Source of the DNA: Collinsella sp.
Lineage (GTDB): Bacteria > Actinomycetota > Coriobacteriia > Coriobacteriales > Coriobacteriaceae
Assembly: GCA_019414245.1 (NCBI GenBank)
Contig: DXMK01000004.1
Location: 1-64,000 of the forward strand
DNA length: 64,000 nt
Direction: 5' to 3'
The translations under genes and the position numbers were made by a program. Shown one piece after another: positions 54,453-62,343 of the stretch. The notes below the pieces were generated by a model. It worked only from the letters and a program-made list of their open reading frames with translations, ran no database searches and had not been told where the DNA came from. Every line of letters starts with the position of its first letter. Position 1 is the stretch's first letter.

Positions 54453-55190
54453 CTATGCGCCGATGGCGCCGCCGCAGTATTCGCAGCGCCCACTGGCATC
54501 GGGAATGGTGGTGGCTCCGCAGAAGGGGCAGGTCACCGCGGTCTTGGGGGCCTTGGCGGCCGCGACGCTGTCGCGCGTCTCCTGGCGCAGCTGCACCAGC
54601 GCGTCGCGGACCTCGGTTGCCTGGCGCTTGGCCTCGCGGTATTCGATGGAGCCGCGCTGATCGATGGTGGAGTCGTTCACGCGCAGGTTGATCTCGGTAA
54701 AGTACGGCGTGTTGACGTGGATGGTCAGATTAAAGTCGTAATCCAGGTCGTAGCGCGGCGGGTTGTAGCTCTCGCGCTCGCCGTCCTTGGTCTCGCGATA
54801 GATTTCGGTGCGATGCTCGTCGATATCCATATCGCAGCCGAGTACCTGCGAGAACTCGATGATGTCGGGATTGGCGTCGCGCCAGCGGCTCTGCGAGGTA
54901 ATGATCAGCAGGCCCGCGTCCTCGTCGAGCATGATGTTGGTGCGCCCGGCAGAAAGCGTGCGCGTGGGGTTGAACGACGCCAGGCGCTCGGCATTGGCCT
55001 CGCGGTAGGCGAGCTGCTCGCGGATATCGTCCGCGGTGCTGGAGCGATAGCCGTGAAAGTAGGGGGAGAGCTTGCCGGCGCACTCTTTGCACAGGTAGCC
55101 TTCAGTGATTTTTGTCTTACCTAGAAGTCCCAGCTCGGTACCGCAAATCGCGCACTCTTTCTTCTCGAACATCTTGTCAAAGAAGCCCAT
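54453..55190 (-). CDS. DUF4428 and zinc-ribbon protein
   Basis: 245 residues. An N-terminal DUF4428 four-Cys unit (CAICGTELG near 13-21 and CKEC near 36) is followed by a beta-rich middle part (50-200) and a C-terminal zinc ribbon (CPFCGATTIPDASGRCEYCG). No enzyme motif is present. It is the first gene of the minus-strand cluster with the YdjG-like and SPFH proteins; all three carry zinc ribbons, suggesting one assembly at the membrane. Confidence 0.82.
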   Translation of the reverse strand: MGFFDKMFEKKECAICGTELGLLGKTKITEGYLCKECAGKLSPYFHGYRSSTADDIREQLAYREANAERLASFNPTRTLSAGRTNIMLDEDAGLLIITSQSRWRDANPDIIEFSQVLGCDMDIDEHRTEIYRETKDGERESYNPPRYDLDYDFNLTIHVNTPYFTEINLRVNDSTIDQRGSIEYREAKRQATEVRDALVQLRQETRDSVAAAKAPKTAVTCPFCGATTIPDASGRCEYCGGAIGA

Positions 55191-55578
55191 GGCTGCCTCC
55201 CATCAACTGGTAGCGTGTGTCACTTTTGATGATGGGGGAGTGCGCAGCCTTTCACGATACCCAGACGGCTCAACGAGTCTCCACAACTGGGACACATGGC
55301 CCATTTTTGACTAGTCGTTGGGGACGTTCTTAAACGACTAGTCGCGGGGGACACTCTTCGGCCACTCATTGGGGACGTACTTAAATGAGTGGTAGTTGGA
55401 GACACTCCTGGCCGAGCTAGAGATCGCGCGCGTTCCTTCTGGTCCATGCGGCTCAAAATCGCGGCGTGATGTGGACGGCTGGGGTCGAATTGGCAACATT
55501 TCGAGCCTGGCTTCGGTATTGAGACTGGTTCTTTATTAAAATAGATTTCCAGACAATTGAGCGGCTGGGGGGTTAACC
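55191..55578. repeat. Intergenic region with REP-like repeats
   Basis: At 55310-55410 there are two palindromic units, GTTGGGGACGTTCTTAAACGAC and CACTCATTGGGGACGTACTTAAATGAGTG, belonging to the family at 12594. The rest, up to the LuxR-type gene, includes an AT-rich stretch at 55530-55555 (TTCTTTATTAAAATAGA) that may hold its promoter. No gene is seen. Confidence 0.7.
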
Positions 55579-57123
55579 ATGAGGGGCATGGGAGACACAA
55601 CCGCATATTTGCGTCGGGGCATTCGGGAGATTATATGCCTGGCGCTGTTCTTCTTCACGTTTTTGGCGTGCGAGTATCTCTTTGATGTGCGCATGGCCGA
55701 GTTCGTGCCATCGAGTGAGGTCGTCATCTACGAGAGCATCGTTGTCGGCGCGAGCGTGATTGGCTTTTTCGTGCGCCCATTTCTGTACTATCGCCTTCCC
55801 CAGACGATCGATGCGACGAGCGATATTACAGGCGTGCTGTTGGTATCGGCGTTGCTGCTGATGATTACGGCAGTGCGGTTTGAGGTGGTAATTGTCGGCG
55901 GCCTGGTGGCGTGCTGCGCCCTGGGCTATTGCGGATCGACCGCCCATGCCAATCTTGCGCGGCGTTTTGCGCAGACGCCCTGCCTGGCGCGCGCCGCCGC
56001 ACTTTCCTATGCCATGGGCGTTCTGGTACAGGTGATCAACCACATGGCGATGCCTGTCGGTATTCCTCAGCAGGCTGTTCTGGTCGTCTGTGCGATCGCG
56101 CAGGTGGCGTTGCTCCACGGTGTCCGACGCGCCAAGCTGCGCGACGAGTCCGACCCCAACTTTGAACCCAGTGCCGCCGGGCTTTCGGTAGATGCTCTGG
56201 AATATGGCGCCAAGTGGCATGACGATCCCGAGGCAAAGGCGGCATTCCGTCGCGCCGTAGTTCGCCTGACCGTGGCGACGGCGTATCTTTCCAGCGTATT
56301 CGCCGCTCTCAACGCGGGCTTCACGACCTTGCATGCTGTCGGAGCCGTCGATTTGGGCGATTGGCCGCGCCTGCTGCTTGTCGTGAGCTCGTTGGTCGCT
56401 GGCGCACTATTTGACCTGCACGGCCGCTCGTATATGAATATCGGCATGACATGTGCCGCCATACTGTCCACGCTTTCGTTCTTTGTGCTCATCGTCGACG
56501 GCAATGGTGGCAACGAGCTCGCTGCCACGATCATTTTTTATCTGGGCTCGGGCTTTTTCGTGGTGTTCTTTACCACAAAATATGCCGCCGTCTCGCTCTA
56601 TGCGCGCTGGTCATATTTTTGGCCGTGCATGGGTCGCGTCGTCAACAACGTGTGCTCGATGCTCGTGACGGCGCCGGCGGTGGCGATTATCTCGAGTCAA
56701 AACGTGCTGGCTGCGGTCGGTGCGGCGCTCGTGATGTTTGTGGGCATTGCGATTACGCTGCTGGGGCAGTTGGGGCAACGAGCCGATGATGCCGTGATGC
56801 AGGATGGCCTGCCGCTTGCCACCGACGATCTTGGTGGGGATCTTGCGCCCACATGCTCCGACTCCGAGCCCGTGGAAGCAGCGGAGCTCACGTCCGATGA
56901 ACGCCTTGATGCCTTCGTCGCCACCTTTGGGCTTACAGAGCGCGAGCGCGATATTCTTGAGGTCTTGGTCGTTTCGGACCAGAGCGTTCAGGACATCGCC
57001 ACAACGCTCTTTCTTTCGCGTTCCACGCTCTATCGTCACATTTCCTCGATCAACAAGAAGACCGGCACCGCCTCGCGCGTGGCCCTTATCAACTTCTTCT
57101 GGTCCTGGACGCCCAAGGACTAG
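55579..57123 (+). CDS. Membrane-bound LuxR-type regulator
   Basis: 514 residues. About twelve membrane helices (15-410) resemble half-transporter or MFS-like folds. They are joined to a C-terminal LuxR HTH (about 445-510, LTERERDILEVLVVSDQSVQDIATTLFLSRSTLYRHIS). This fusion is abundant in Coriobacteriia such as Eggerthella and is thought to sense a ligand directly in the membrane without a kinase. It stands alone with repeat-rich DNA upstream; no target is evident. The start is ATG 55579. Confidence 0.88.
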   Translation: MRGMGDTTAYLRRGIREIICLALFFFTFLACEYLFDVRMAEFVPSSEVVIYESIVVGASVIGFFVRPFLYYRLPQTIDATSDITGVLLVSALLLMITAVRFEVVIVGGLVACCALGYCGSTAHANLARRFAQTPCLARAAALSYAMGVLVQVINHMAMPVGIPQQAVLVVCAIAQVALLHGVRRAKLRDESDPNFEPSAAGLSVDALEYGAKWHDDPEAKAAFRRAVVRLTVATAYLSSVFAALNAGFTTLHAVGAVDLGDWPRLLLVVSSLVAGALFDLHGRSYMNIGMTCAAILSTLSFFVLIVDGNGGNELAATIIFYLGSGFFVVFFTTKYAAVSLYARWSYFWPCMGRVVNNVCSMLVTAPAVAIISSQNVLAAVGAALVMFVGIAITLLGQLGQRADDAVMQDGLPLATDDLGGDLAPTCSDSEPVEAAELTSDERLDAFVATFGLTERERDILEVLVVSDQSVQDIATTLFLSRSTLYRHISSINKKTGTASRVALINFFWSWTPKD

Positions 57124-57244
57124 CGTATGAGCCGCCGCCCAGTTCCTTACTCTAACGGGGGGATGTGGCCTCAAAGCACGCCCACATCGACGCCTCGCCT
57201 GCGCTAAACTGAAGAGCACGTACGCAATTACGAGAGGAGCCCGC

Positions 57245-57928
57245 ATGGAGGCTTACAAGCAAGAGTTCATCAAGTTTATGGTTGAGTCCGACGTTCTTAA
57301 GTTCGGCAGCTTTACGCTCAAGAGCGGCCGTCAGTCCCCGTTCTTTATGAACGCCGGCGCTTACGTGACGGGCTATCAGCTCAAGAAGCTGGGCGAGTAT
57401 TACGCTCAGGCCATCCACGATAACTTTGGCGACGACTTTGATGTGCTGTTTGGACCGGCCTACAAGGGTATTCCGCTGGCCGTCGTGACCGCAATTGCCT
57501 ACCACGAGCTGTACGGCAAGGAGGTCAAGTACTGCTGCGACCGCAAGGAGGCCAAGGACCACGGTGCCGATAAGGGCAACCTGCTGGGTTATGAGCCCAA
57601 GGACGGCGACCGCGTGGTCATGGTCGAGGACGTCACCACCAGCGGCAAGTCCATCGACGAGACCTATCCCAAGGTTAAGGCTGCTGCCGATGTCGAGATT
57701 AAGGGCCTGATCGTGTCCCTCAACCGCATGGAGGTCGGCAAGGGTGGCGTGACCACCGCGCAGAAGGAGATCGAGGCCAAGTACGGTTTCCCCGTCGCGA
57801 GCATCGTCTCCATGGCCGAGGTCGTCGAGACCCTCTACAACCACGAGATCGACGGCAAGGTTGTCATCGATGACGAGCTCAAGACCGCCATCGACGCCTA
57901 CTACGAGCAGTACGGAGCACGGGAGTAG
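57245..57928 (+). CDS. pyrE: Orotate phosphoribosyltransferase
   Basis: 227 residues with the PRPP-binding motif VVMVEDVTTSGKSIDET and the N-terminal KSGRQSPFFMNAG segment of OPRT. It makes orotidine 5'-phosphate from orotate and PRPP in pyrimidine synthesis. It is slightly longer than E. coli PyrE (213) and of the type found near Gram-positive pyr genes, though no other pyr gene is adjacent. The gene is followed 3 bases after the stop by the structured element at 57932. Confidence 0.93.
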   Translation: MEAYKQEFIKFMVESDVLKFGSFTLKSGRQSPFFMNAGAYVTGYQLKKLGEYYAQAIHDNFGDDFDVLFGPAYKGIPLAVVTAIAYHELYGKEVKYCCDRKEAKDHGADKGNLLGYEPKDGDRVVMVEDVTTSGKSIDETYPKVKAAADVEIKGLIVSLNRMEVGKGGVTTAQKEIEAKYGFPVASIVSMAEVVETLYNHEIDGKVVIDDELKTAIDAYYEQYGARE

Positions 57929-57931
57929 GTA

Positions 57932-58094
57932 GTTACGCGGGTTTACCAACCCGTGTAACGGCTCGACGCTGCGCGGGCCGCATTTGGACAATCTGACGTT
58001 CAACTTCAAGGGCGCGACCAGAAGGTCAGCGCCCTTTCGTTTCACGTCACCTTGTCTCAAATGCGGCCCGCTCGCTGTCCGTTCTCTACCTGCG
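57932..58094 (+). ncRNA. Structured repeat element, copy 1 (candidate RNA)
   Basis: About 163 bases. Stem A is 57932-57942 with 57949-57959 (11 bp, one G-T) and loop TTACCA. A conserved GCTCGACGCTGC follows. Long stem B is 57973-57986 with 58058-58071 (14 perfect bp), extended past a bulged T by GACAA/TTGTC. Inside B are TGACGT/ACGTCA (57994-57999, 58044-58049), AAGGGCGC/GCGCCCTT (58008-58015, 58029-58036) and a GACC-AGAA-GGTC tip. A conserved TCGCTGTCC tail follows. Copy 2 at 62905 has the same loops and core but different, still pairing, stems A and B. A published Collinsella-1 RNA motif exists; identity with it is untested. Confidence 0.7.
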
Positions 58095-58160
58095 GCGTCG
58101 TCTTGCTCCGAATGCGGCCCGTTCGCTCATATGACCCAATCCGCTGTCAAGAGCCACAAT

Positions 58161-58196
58161 GGCCCCGCCGACCGCTTGCAATCGGTCGGCGGGGCC
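58161..58196 (-). terminator. Hairpin beside the IS110 element
   Basis: A perfect 14-bp stem (58161-58174 with 58183-58196) with an 8-base loop lies between pyrE and the IS110 gene. There is no clear T-run in either direction. It may terminate pyrE or lie at the edge of the mobile element. Confidence 0.45.
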
Positions 58197-59640
58197 TGCC
58201 GTTAACCCGTCCCGGTCCGCCCCGGCATGTCATCGACGCCTTCGGCTCAGTCTCATATCCGCGGATACCGCTCCGGCGGCCCGCAATCCTCTCCTTCGGC
58301 GGGGCTCCCCAAGTCTGTCGAGGCGCATGCGGAGGGCTCCGCGCGCACAGCGAAATAGGGGGTATCCCCGAAGGCCGTCCGGCTCGCCGGGACGGGGGCC
58401 ATGTCTATTCCGCGCCCTCCCGGCACATCATGCCGAGGGCCCAGAGCCACCTCACGAGCTCGGCGGCGGTGGCGGCGTTCGCCTTCGCCTGGGGCATGCC
58501 CCTGGCGAGCATCTCCTCGCGGCGCCGGAGCAGGCGCTCGGACCCCTTCCTCCCGTGCATCCTTATCTCGAGGGGCACGCCCGTGTCCCTCGGCATGAGC
58601 TTCGGCTGGTGCCGCGCCGCGGCGTAGCACCATGAGCCCTCAACGGCCAGCTTCCTCACGAGCGCGTTGCCCGCACCGCTGATGCCTCCGAGCCGCACGG
58701 AGTCGCCACTCGACCTCTGACTCGGCGCGAGGCCGAAATAGGCCGTGACCTGCCTTCCGGAACGGAACCTCGTGAAGTCGCCGACCTCGGCCGAGAAGGC
58801 CGCGGCCAGCGCGAAGGCGCAGCCCTTGATCGACTGGAGGGCGGCCACCTCCGCGGCGATCGGGCTGGCATCCGCGGCCGCCCTGTACTCGGAGAGCAGG
58901 TCCGCCCGGGCCTCCGCCGCGGCCTCGACCTCGTTCCTCAGGGCGGCGAGCGCCCGAACCCCGCCATCGTCCTCAGGCCTGACCTTGTCGAGCCACCTCA
59001 GGAAGTCGTAGGTCCAGTACTTCCTCGGGTTGCCGGCGGGCGTGGTGCCGCCGTAGACGAACCCCCGCCTTGCGAGGAAGGCGAGCAGCCGCTGCTTGGC
59101 GGTCGCCAGGCGCGCGGTCGCCCCGTCGTAGGCGCCGGCGAGGTCCCTGATGCCCTCGACCTCGGGGGAGGGGACCCATGCGGGGGAGATGTCGTGGGCG
59201 AGTATCGCCTTGGCCATCCTGGCGGCGTCGTTCCTGTCGTTCTTGGAGGCCGAGTCGGCGGCCGACCTGGGGATCTTCGAGACCGCGGCGACGACGCACT
59301 CGACGCCGAGCCCGGCGAGCTCCCTCTGCGGGGCGAAGCCGAGGTAGCCGCTCTCGTAGGCCGCGAGCGACGGCCCGGGGAACCCGTCCATCCACCCGGC
59401 GATCTCGCCCCAGGGGTTGCCGGGGAACCTCCTCGTCACGGCCTCGCCGGTGTCCGCGTCGAGGGCGCAGACGGTGGTCGACCTCAGGTGGACGTCCATC
59501 CCGAACGCGGTAGAATACTTTGGCATGGGAGCCTCCCAACCTCGTTGCGGCGCGGCTGCGCCTATGGCACTTCGACATCATTGTCGCAGCCCCGACCCGC
59601 GGTCACGAGCGGGGGCTCCTGTCTTTTTAGTGCCCTCGGA
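58197..59640 (-). mobile_element. IS110-family insertion sequence (ends approximate)
   Basis: The transposase gene is flanked by about 200 non-coding bases on its downstream side (58197-58404) and about 110 on its upstream side (59527-59640). Both are GC-rich with short complementary segments, for example CAGCCCC near 59596 with GGGGGCTCCTG near 59611. IS110 elements lack terminal inverted repeats and target duplications, so the ends cannot be read directly; a guide (bridge) RNA is expected in one of the flanks. Confidence 0.5.
58405..59526 (-). CDS. IS110-family transposase
   Basis: 373 residues. An N-terminal DEDD RuvC-like domain (1-150) starts at FGMDVHLRSTTV and includes SKNDRNDAARMAKA. 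A coiled-coil middle is followed by a Transposase_20 domain (about 225-330) with the serine-containing segment APSQRSSGDS, which carries the serine nucleophile in this family. The length is typical and the frame is open, so the element may be active. Codon choice (many CTC, AGG and CGG-rich runs) differs from neighbouring genes, consistent with recent arrival. It lies between pyrE and the fic gene. Confidence 0.93.
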   Translation of the reverse strand: MPKYSTAFGMDVHLRSTTVCALDADTGEAVTRRFPGNPWGEIAGWMDGFPGPSLAAYESGYLGFAPQRELAGLGVECVVAAVSKIPRSAADSASKNDRNDAARMAKAILAHDISPAWVPSPEVEGIRDLAGAYDGATARLATAKQRLLAFLARRGFVYGGTTPAGNPRKYWTYDFLRWLDKVRPEDDGGVRALAALRNEVEAAAEARADLLSEYRAAADASPIAAEVAALQSIKGCAFALAAAFSAEVGDFTRFRSGRQVTAYFGLAPSQRSSGDSVRLGGISGAGNALVRKLAVEGSWCYAAARHQPKLMPRDTGVPLEIRMHGRKGSERLLRRREEMLARGMPQAKANAATAAELVRWLWALGMMCREGAE

Positions 59641-59687
59641 TTGGGTCATAGTGTCTGTCGTTGCCGAAACATCGGCGATGCCGGAGT

Positions 59688-59795
59688 AGTCATTGGGGAC
59701 GTTCTTAAATGACTAGTCAGGAATGAACGTGGATAATCTCCCAGTTTTGGCCTGTGTGCGGGCTCAAAGTGGGAGATTATCCGCGCTCGCTTTAA
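59688..59795. repeat. REP unit and left GGATAATCTCCC palindrome
   Basis: A REP-like unit GTCATTGGGGACGTTCTTAAATGAC (59691-59713) is followed by a 13-bp inverted repeat (59731-59743 with 59770-59782). The second palindrome recurs on the other side of the fic gene (61168-61225) in the same orientation, with shared internal words TTTTGGC and CAAAGTGGGAG. Confidence 0.75.
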
Positions 59796-59814
59796 TTTGC
59801 CTGGGCTGCGATGC

Positions 59815-60987
59815 CTATCTAATCGGCTCGGCGTCTTCCCTGAGAATCGAAAGATACTCTTCATACCCGTACTGCCGGTATCTCTGTCTTGACTCGTCGA
59901 GAGGACGGAGGATACCCAATTCTTCAAATGATTTGACGAGCGAGCTCGCGGTACTCCTGCCGATATCGAGTTGGGCAGCGATGAATGCGGTGTCGACGAT
60001 GGGGTGCTCTTCAAGAATGCCCAACAGCCTTTGCCCGTTTGCAGCAGTCCTTCCGAGATTTTCGGTAATGGTTGCTGTGGAACGGTTATGGAGGTCAACA
60101 AGGTTTTTTAAAGACCCTACCGAGTCCTTCGCACTCTCGAGAAGACTGTTGCAGAAAAACTCTATCCATTCCTCGTAAGTGCCTCTCTCCCTTACGGATG
60201 TGAGTTGCCTGTAGTACTCGCTTCGATTTTTCTTGAACTGGAACGATGGATAGAACAAGCAAGAATGAAGAACGCCATCATTGATGAGCATAAGTGTAAT
60301 GAGAAGCCTGCCCAGGCGACCGTTTCCGTCTAGGAATGGATGGGCAGTTTCAAATTGGTAATGGACGAGCGCCGCCCGCACAATCGGATCCATTTCGACT
60401 TGAGGCTCATTGATAAAGCGTTCGAGGTCCTGGAGCGTGTTACTCAAATCTTCAATGTTTGGAGGGACAAACGATGCGGTTGCAATGGTGCAGCCTGAGG
60501 GGCCAATCCAGTTTTGTGAGGAGCGCAGCTCGCCTGGATTCTTCTCCGTTCCGCGCACTCCGTCCAGCAGGACCGCATGAACTTGCCTAAGAAGTCTCGT
60601 GCACAAGGGCATCTTTTTGAGCAGTTCTACGCCGCGGTCGACAGCACGGACGTAATTCACGACGTCTGCGACATCTTTATGATGGAGTTGTGTTTGCGAT
60701 GGACTAAGTAGGTCGTCAAACGTGCACTGGGTTCCCTCAATTTGCGAAGAAAGGAGTGCTTCTTTGCGCACGTACATTGTCAGATACATGTCGGCGTTGG
60801 GAACAAAGTAGAGCATGCCTTCAAGCTCTCCAAGCTTTCGTGAGCATGCGGAAAGCGTGCGATAGGTTTCCTCGGTGAGGTTTAGCTGCCTCAATGATTG
60901 CAAGGGCGTTGGAAAAAACGAATAGTAAGCCAATTTCCCCGATAGATTATTGCGGAGCGTTCCCTGGCCGTTCTCCTCGATTTGCAT
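59815..60987 (-). CDS. Fic family protein (AMP/NMP transferase)
   Basis: 390 residues. A Fic/DOC N-terminal domain is followed by the catalytic motif HPFLDGNGRLGR with H216, and a winged-helix-like C-terminal domain (about 320-375). An inhibitory segment SSQIEG with E84 sits N-terminal to the core, as in class II Fic proteins that keep themselves off until released. Fic enzymes usually transfer AMP to a target Thr, Ser or Tyr. The gene is AT-richer than neighbours and is bracketed by two copies of the same palindrome, both signs of transfer. ATG 60987 has GGAGGG 5 bases upstream; an ATG at 60999 is alternative. Confidence 0.92.
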   Translation of the reverse strand: MQIEENGQGTLRNNLSGKLAYYSFFPTPLQSLRQLNLTEETYRTLSACSRKLGELEGMLYFVPNADMYLTMYVRKEALLSSQIEGTQCTFDDLLSPSQTQLHHKDVADVVNYVRAVDRGVELLKKMPLCTRLLRQVHAVLLDGVRGTEKNPGELRSSQNWIGPSGCTIATASFVPPNIEDLSNTLQDLERFINEPQVEMDPIVRAALVHYQFETAHPFLDGNGRLGRLLITLMLINDGVLHSCLFYPSFQFKKNRSEYYRQLTSVRERGTYEEWIEFFCNSLLESAKDSVGSLKNLVDLHNRSTATITENLGRTAANGQRLLGILEEHPIVDTAFIAAQLDIGRSTASSLVKSFEELGILRPLDESRQRYRQYGYEEYLSILREDAEPIR

Positions 60988-61013
60988 CGCGCCCTCCATA
61001 TCTTTAGTGCCGG

Positions 61014-61084
61014 AAACTCGTTATTAGGCTAATCATATCAATTCTAATAACGAGTTTAAGGATTAAATAGTCATTAGAATTGAT
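61014..61084 (-). promoter_or_regulatory. Overlapping inverted repeats before the fic gene
   Basis: A perfect 14-bp inverted repeat (61014-61027 with 61044-61057, AAACTCGTTATTAG and its complement) overlaps a second perfect 12-bp one (61037-61048 with 61073-61084, ATCAATTCTAAT and its complement). The region is AT-rich and just upstream of the fic start, so it is probably its promoter with operator sites. The Fic protein's own winged-helix end could bind here. Confidence 0.6.
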
Positions 61085-61492
61085 GTAAACAATCTAATGA
61101 TGAGAAGTCGTTATTACTTGACCATGGAGCTCGGCTTGGTACAAGGGGGGTTATACAAAATGAGAGCGGATAATCTCCCGTTTTTGGCTCGGTGACGGCC
61201 TTAAAGTCAAAGTGGGAGATTATCCACGCTCGTTAGTTAAGTGTCCGAAAATCCACACTCGCCAAACCTACCAAAAAGGGACGGGTTTATTTTGGCACGT
61301 TTCGGTCGGTATCAGGAAGTGCCAGGGACGGGGCGGCGGCAGGACTCGAGAGCGAAAAGAAGTGTCGGGTTTGGTGTGCCCGCTTCTGCCCGTCCCGTGC
61401 GCAGGCGATACTCGGCTTATCGACCCGCGATGCAAAGGAGATGCTCGTCCCACGAGCACTACCGGGAAGGGCTCGCGATTCGAGTTCCCACC
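61085..61492. repeat. Right GGATAATCTCCC palindrome and GGTATCAG element
   Basis: There is no supported gene. A 12-bp inverted repeat (61168-61179 with 61214-61225) is the right-hand copy of the palindrome flanking fic. From about 61309 the words CGGTATCAGGAAGTGCCAG and GCGAAAAGAAGTGTCGG match a region before the GH1 gene (44998-45060). Complementary GGGACGGG and CCCGTCCC segments suggest structure. Confidence 0.55.
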
Positions 61493-61521
61493 TTAGCATT
61501 TGAACCATTTGGCACTATAAT
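61493..61521 (+). promoter_or_regulatory. Promoter of the EIIA gene
   Basis: TTAGCA at 61493-61498, a 17-base spacer, and a consensus TATAAT at 61516-61521, about 50 bases before the ATG of the EIIA gene. Confidence 0.6.
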
Positions 61522-61570
61522 CACCATAGGCATGCGCAAAACGTTGCGCTTAATCAAGAGGAGAAAACGT

Positions 61571-62107
61571 ATGGGTCTGTTTGACATGTTCAAGAAGAAG
61601 GCTGAGCCCGCGGCTGCCGCTGCTCCGGCCTCCATCTCTGCTTCTGCTGGCGCCGACGTGCTGTGCTCGCCCGTCAAGGGCAAGGTCATCAAGATGGCCG
61701 ACGTGCCCGATCCCGTCTTTGGTGGCGAGGTTCTGGGCAAGGGCTGTGCCGTGTGGCCCGAGGATGATCTGGTCTACGCTCCCTGCGACGGTAAGGTGAC
61801 TGTCACCATGGGTCACGCCGTGGGTCTGCAGTCCGATAGCGGCATCGAGGTTCTGGTGCACGTTGGCGTCGACACCGTCAACATGAACGGTGATGGCTTC
61901 GAGGGCTTCGTCAAGGCCGACGACGTTGTGAAGGCTGGTCAGCCCATACTCAAGATCGACCGCGCCAAGATCGCCGCTGCCGGTTACAAGGACTGCGTCG
62001 TGGTGGCCGTGTCCAACACCGCCGAGTTTGCTGACGTCGAGCTCGCCGTCGAGGCCGAGTCTGCCGTCGCCGCCGGTGACGCCATCGTTAAGGTCGTCCG
62101 CAAGTAA
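61571..62107 (+). CDS. crr: Free-standing PTS EIIA, glucose type
   Basis: 178 residues of the EIIA-Glc fold. The phospho-acceptor is H97 in GIEVLVHVGVDTV and the supporting His is H82 in GHAVG, the same 15-residue spacing as H75 and H90 of E. coli EIIA-Glc. A short Lys-rich start and an Ala-rich linker (10-28) precede the domain, suggesting it once was or still behaves as the detachable domain of a larger EII. It can pass phosphate to EIIB domains lacking their own EIIA, such as the EIIBC at 34276. AAGAGGAG precedes the ATG. Confidence 0.93.
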   Translation: MGLFDMFKKKAEPAAAAAPASISASAGADVLCSPVKGKVIKMADVPDPVFGGEVLGKGCAVWPEDDLVYAPCDGKVTVTMGHAVGLQSDSGIEVLVHVGVDTVNMNGDGFEGFVKADDVVKAGQPILKIDRAKIAAAGYKDCVVVAVSNTAEFADVELAVEAESAVAAGDAIVKVVRK

Positions 62108-62133
62108 ACTGCGGCATCCAAAGGCTGTGCGAG

Positions 62134-62161
62134 GGTGGTCGGGTTTTCCGGCCACCTTTTT
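62134..62161 (+). terminator. Rho-independent terminator after EIIA
   Basis: A 9-bp stem with one G-T pair (62134-62142 with 62148-62156), followed by TTTTTTAT. It ends the EIIA transcript. Confidence 0.88.
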
Positions 62162-62343
62162 TATTGCACCGCGGGAAAGCGTTTTATTGCACGTTGGGCG
62201 GGCTTGCAAACCGTTCGGACGCTAAAACGAACCGACCGCGCCTTCGCGTTGCCGAGGGTGTTCATAAGTGGATAGTATGGGCTTACTTATTACAACGTGT
62301 GCCGCGTCCGGGAAGCGCGGTGCCGCTCATTGGGAGGAACAAC

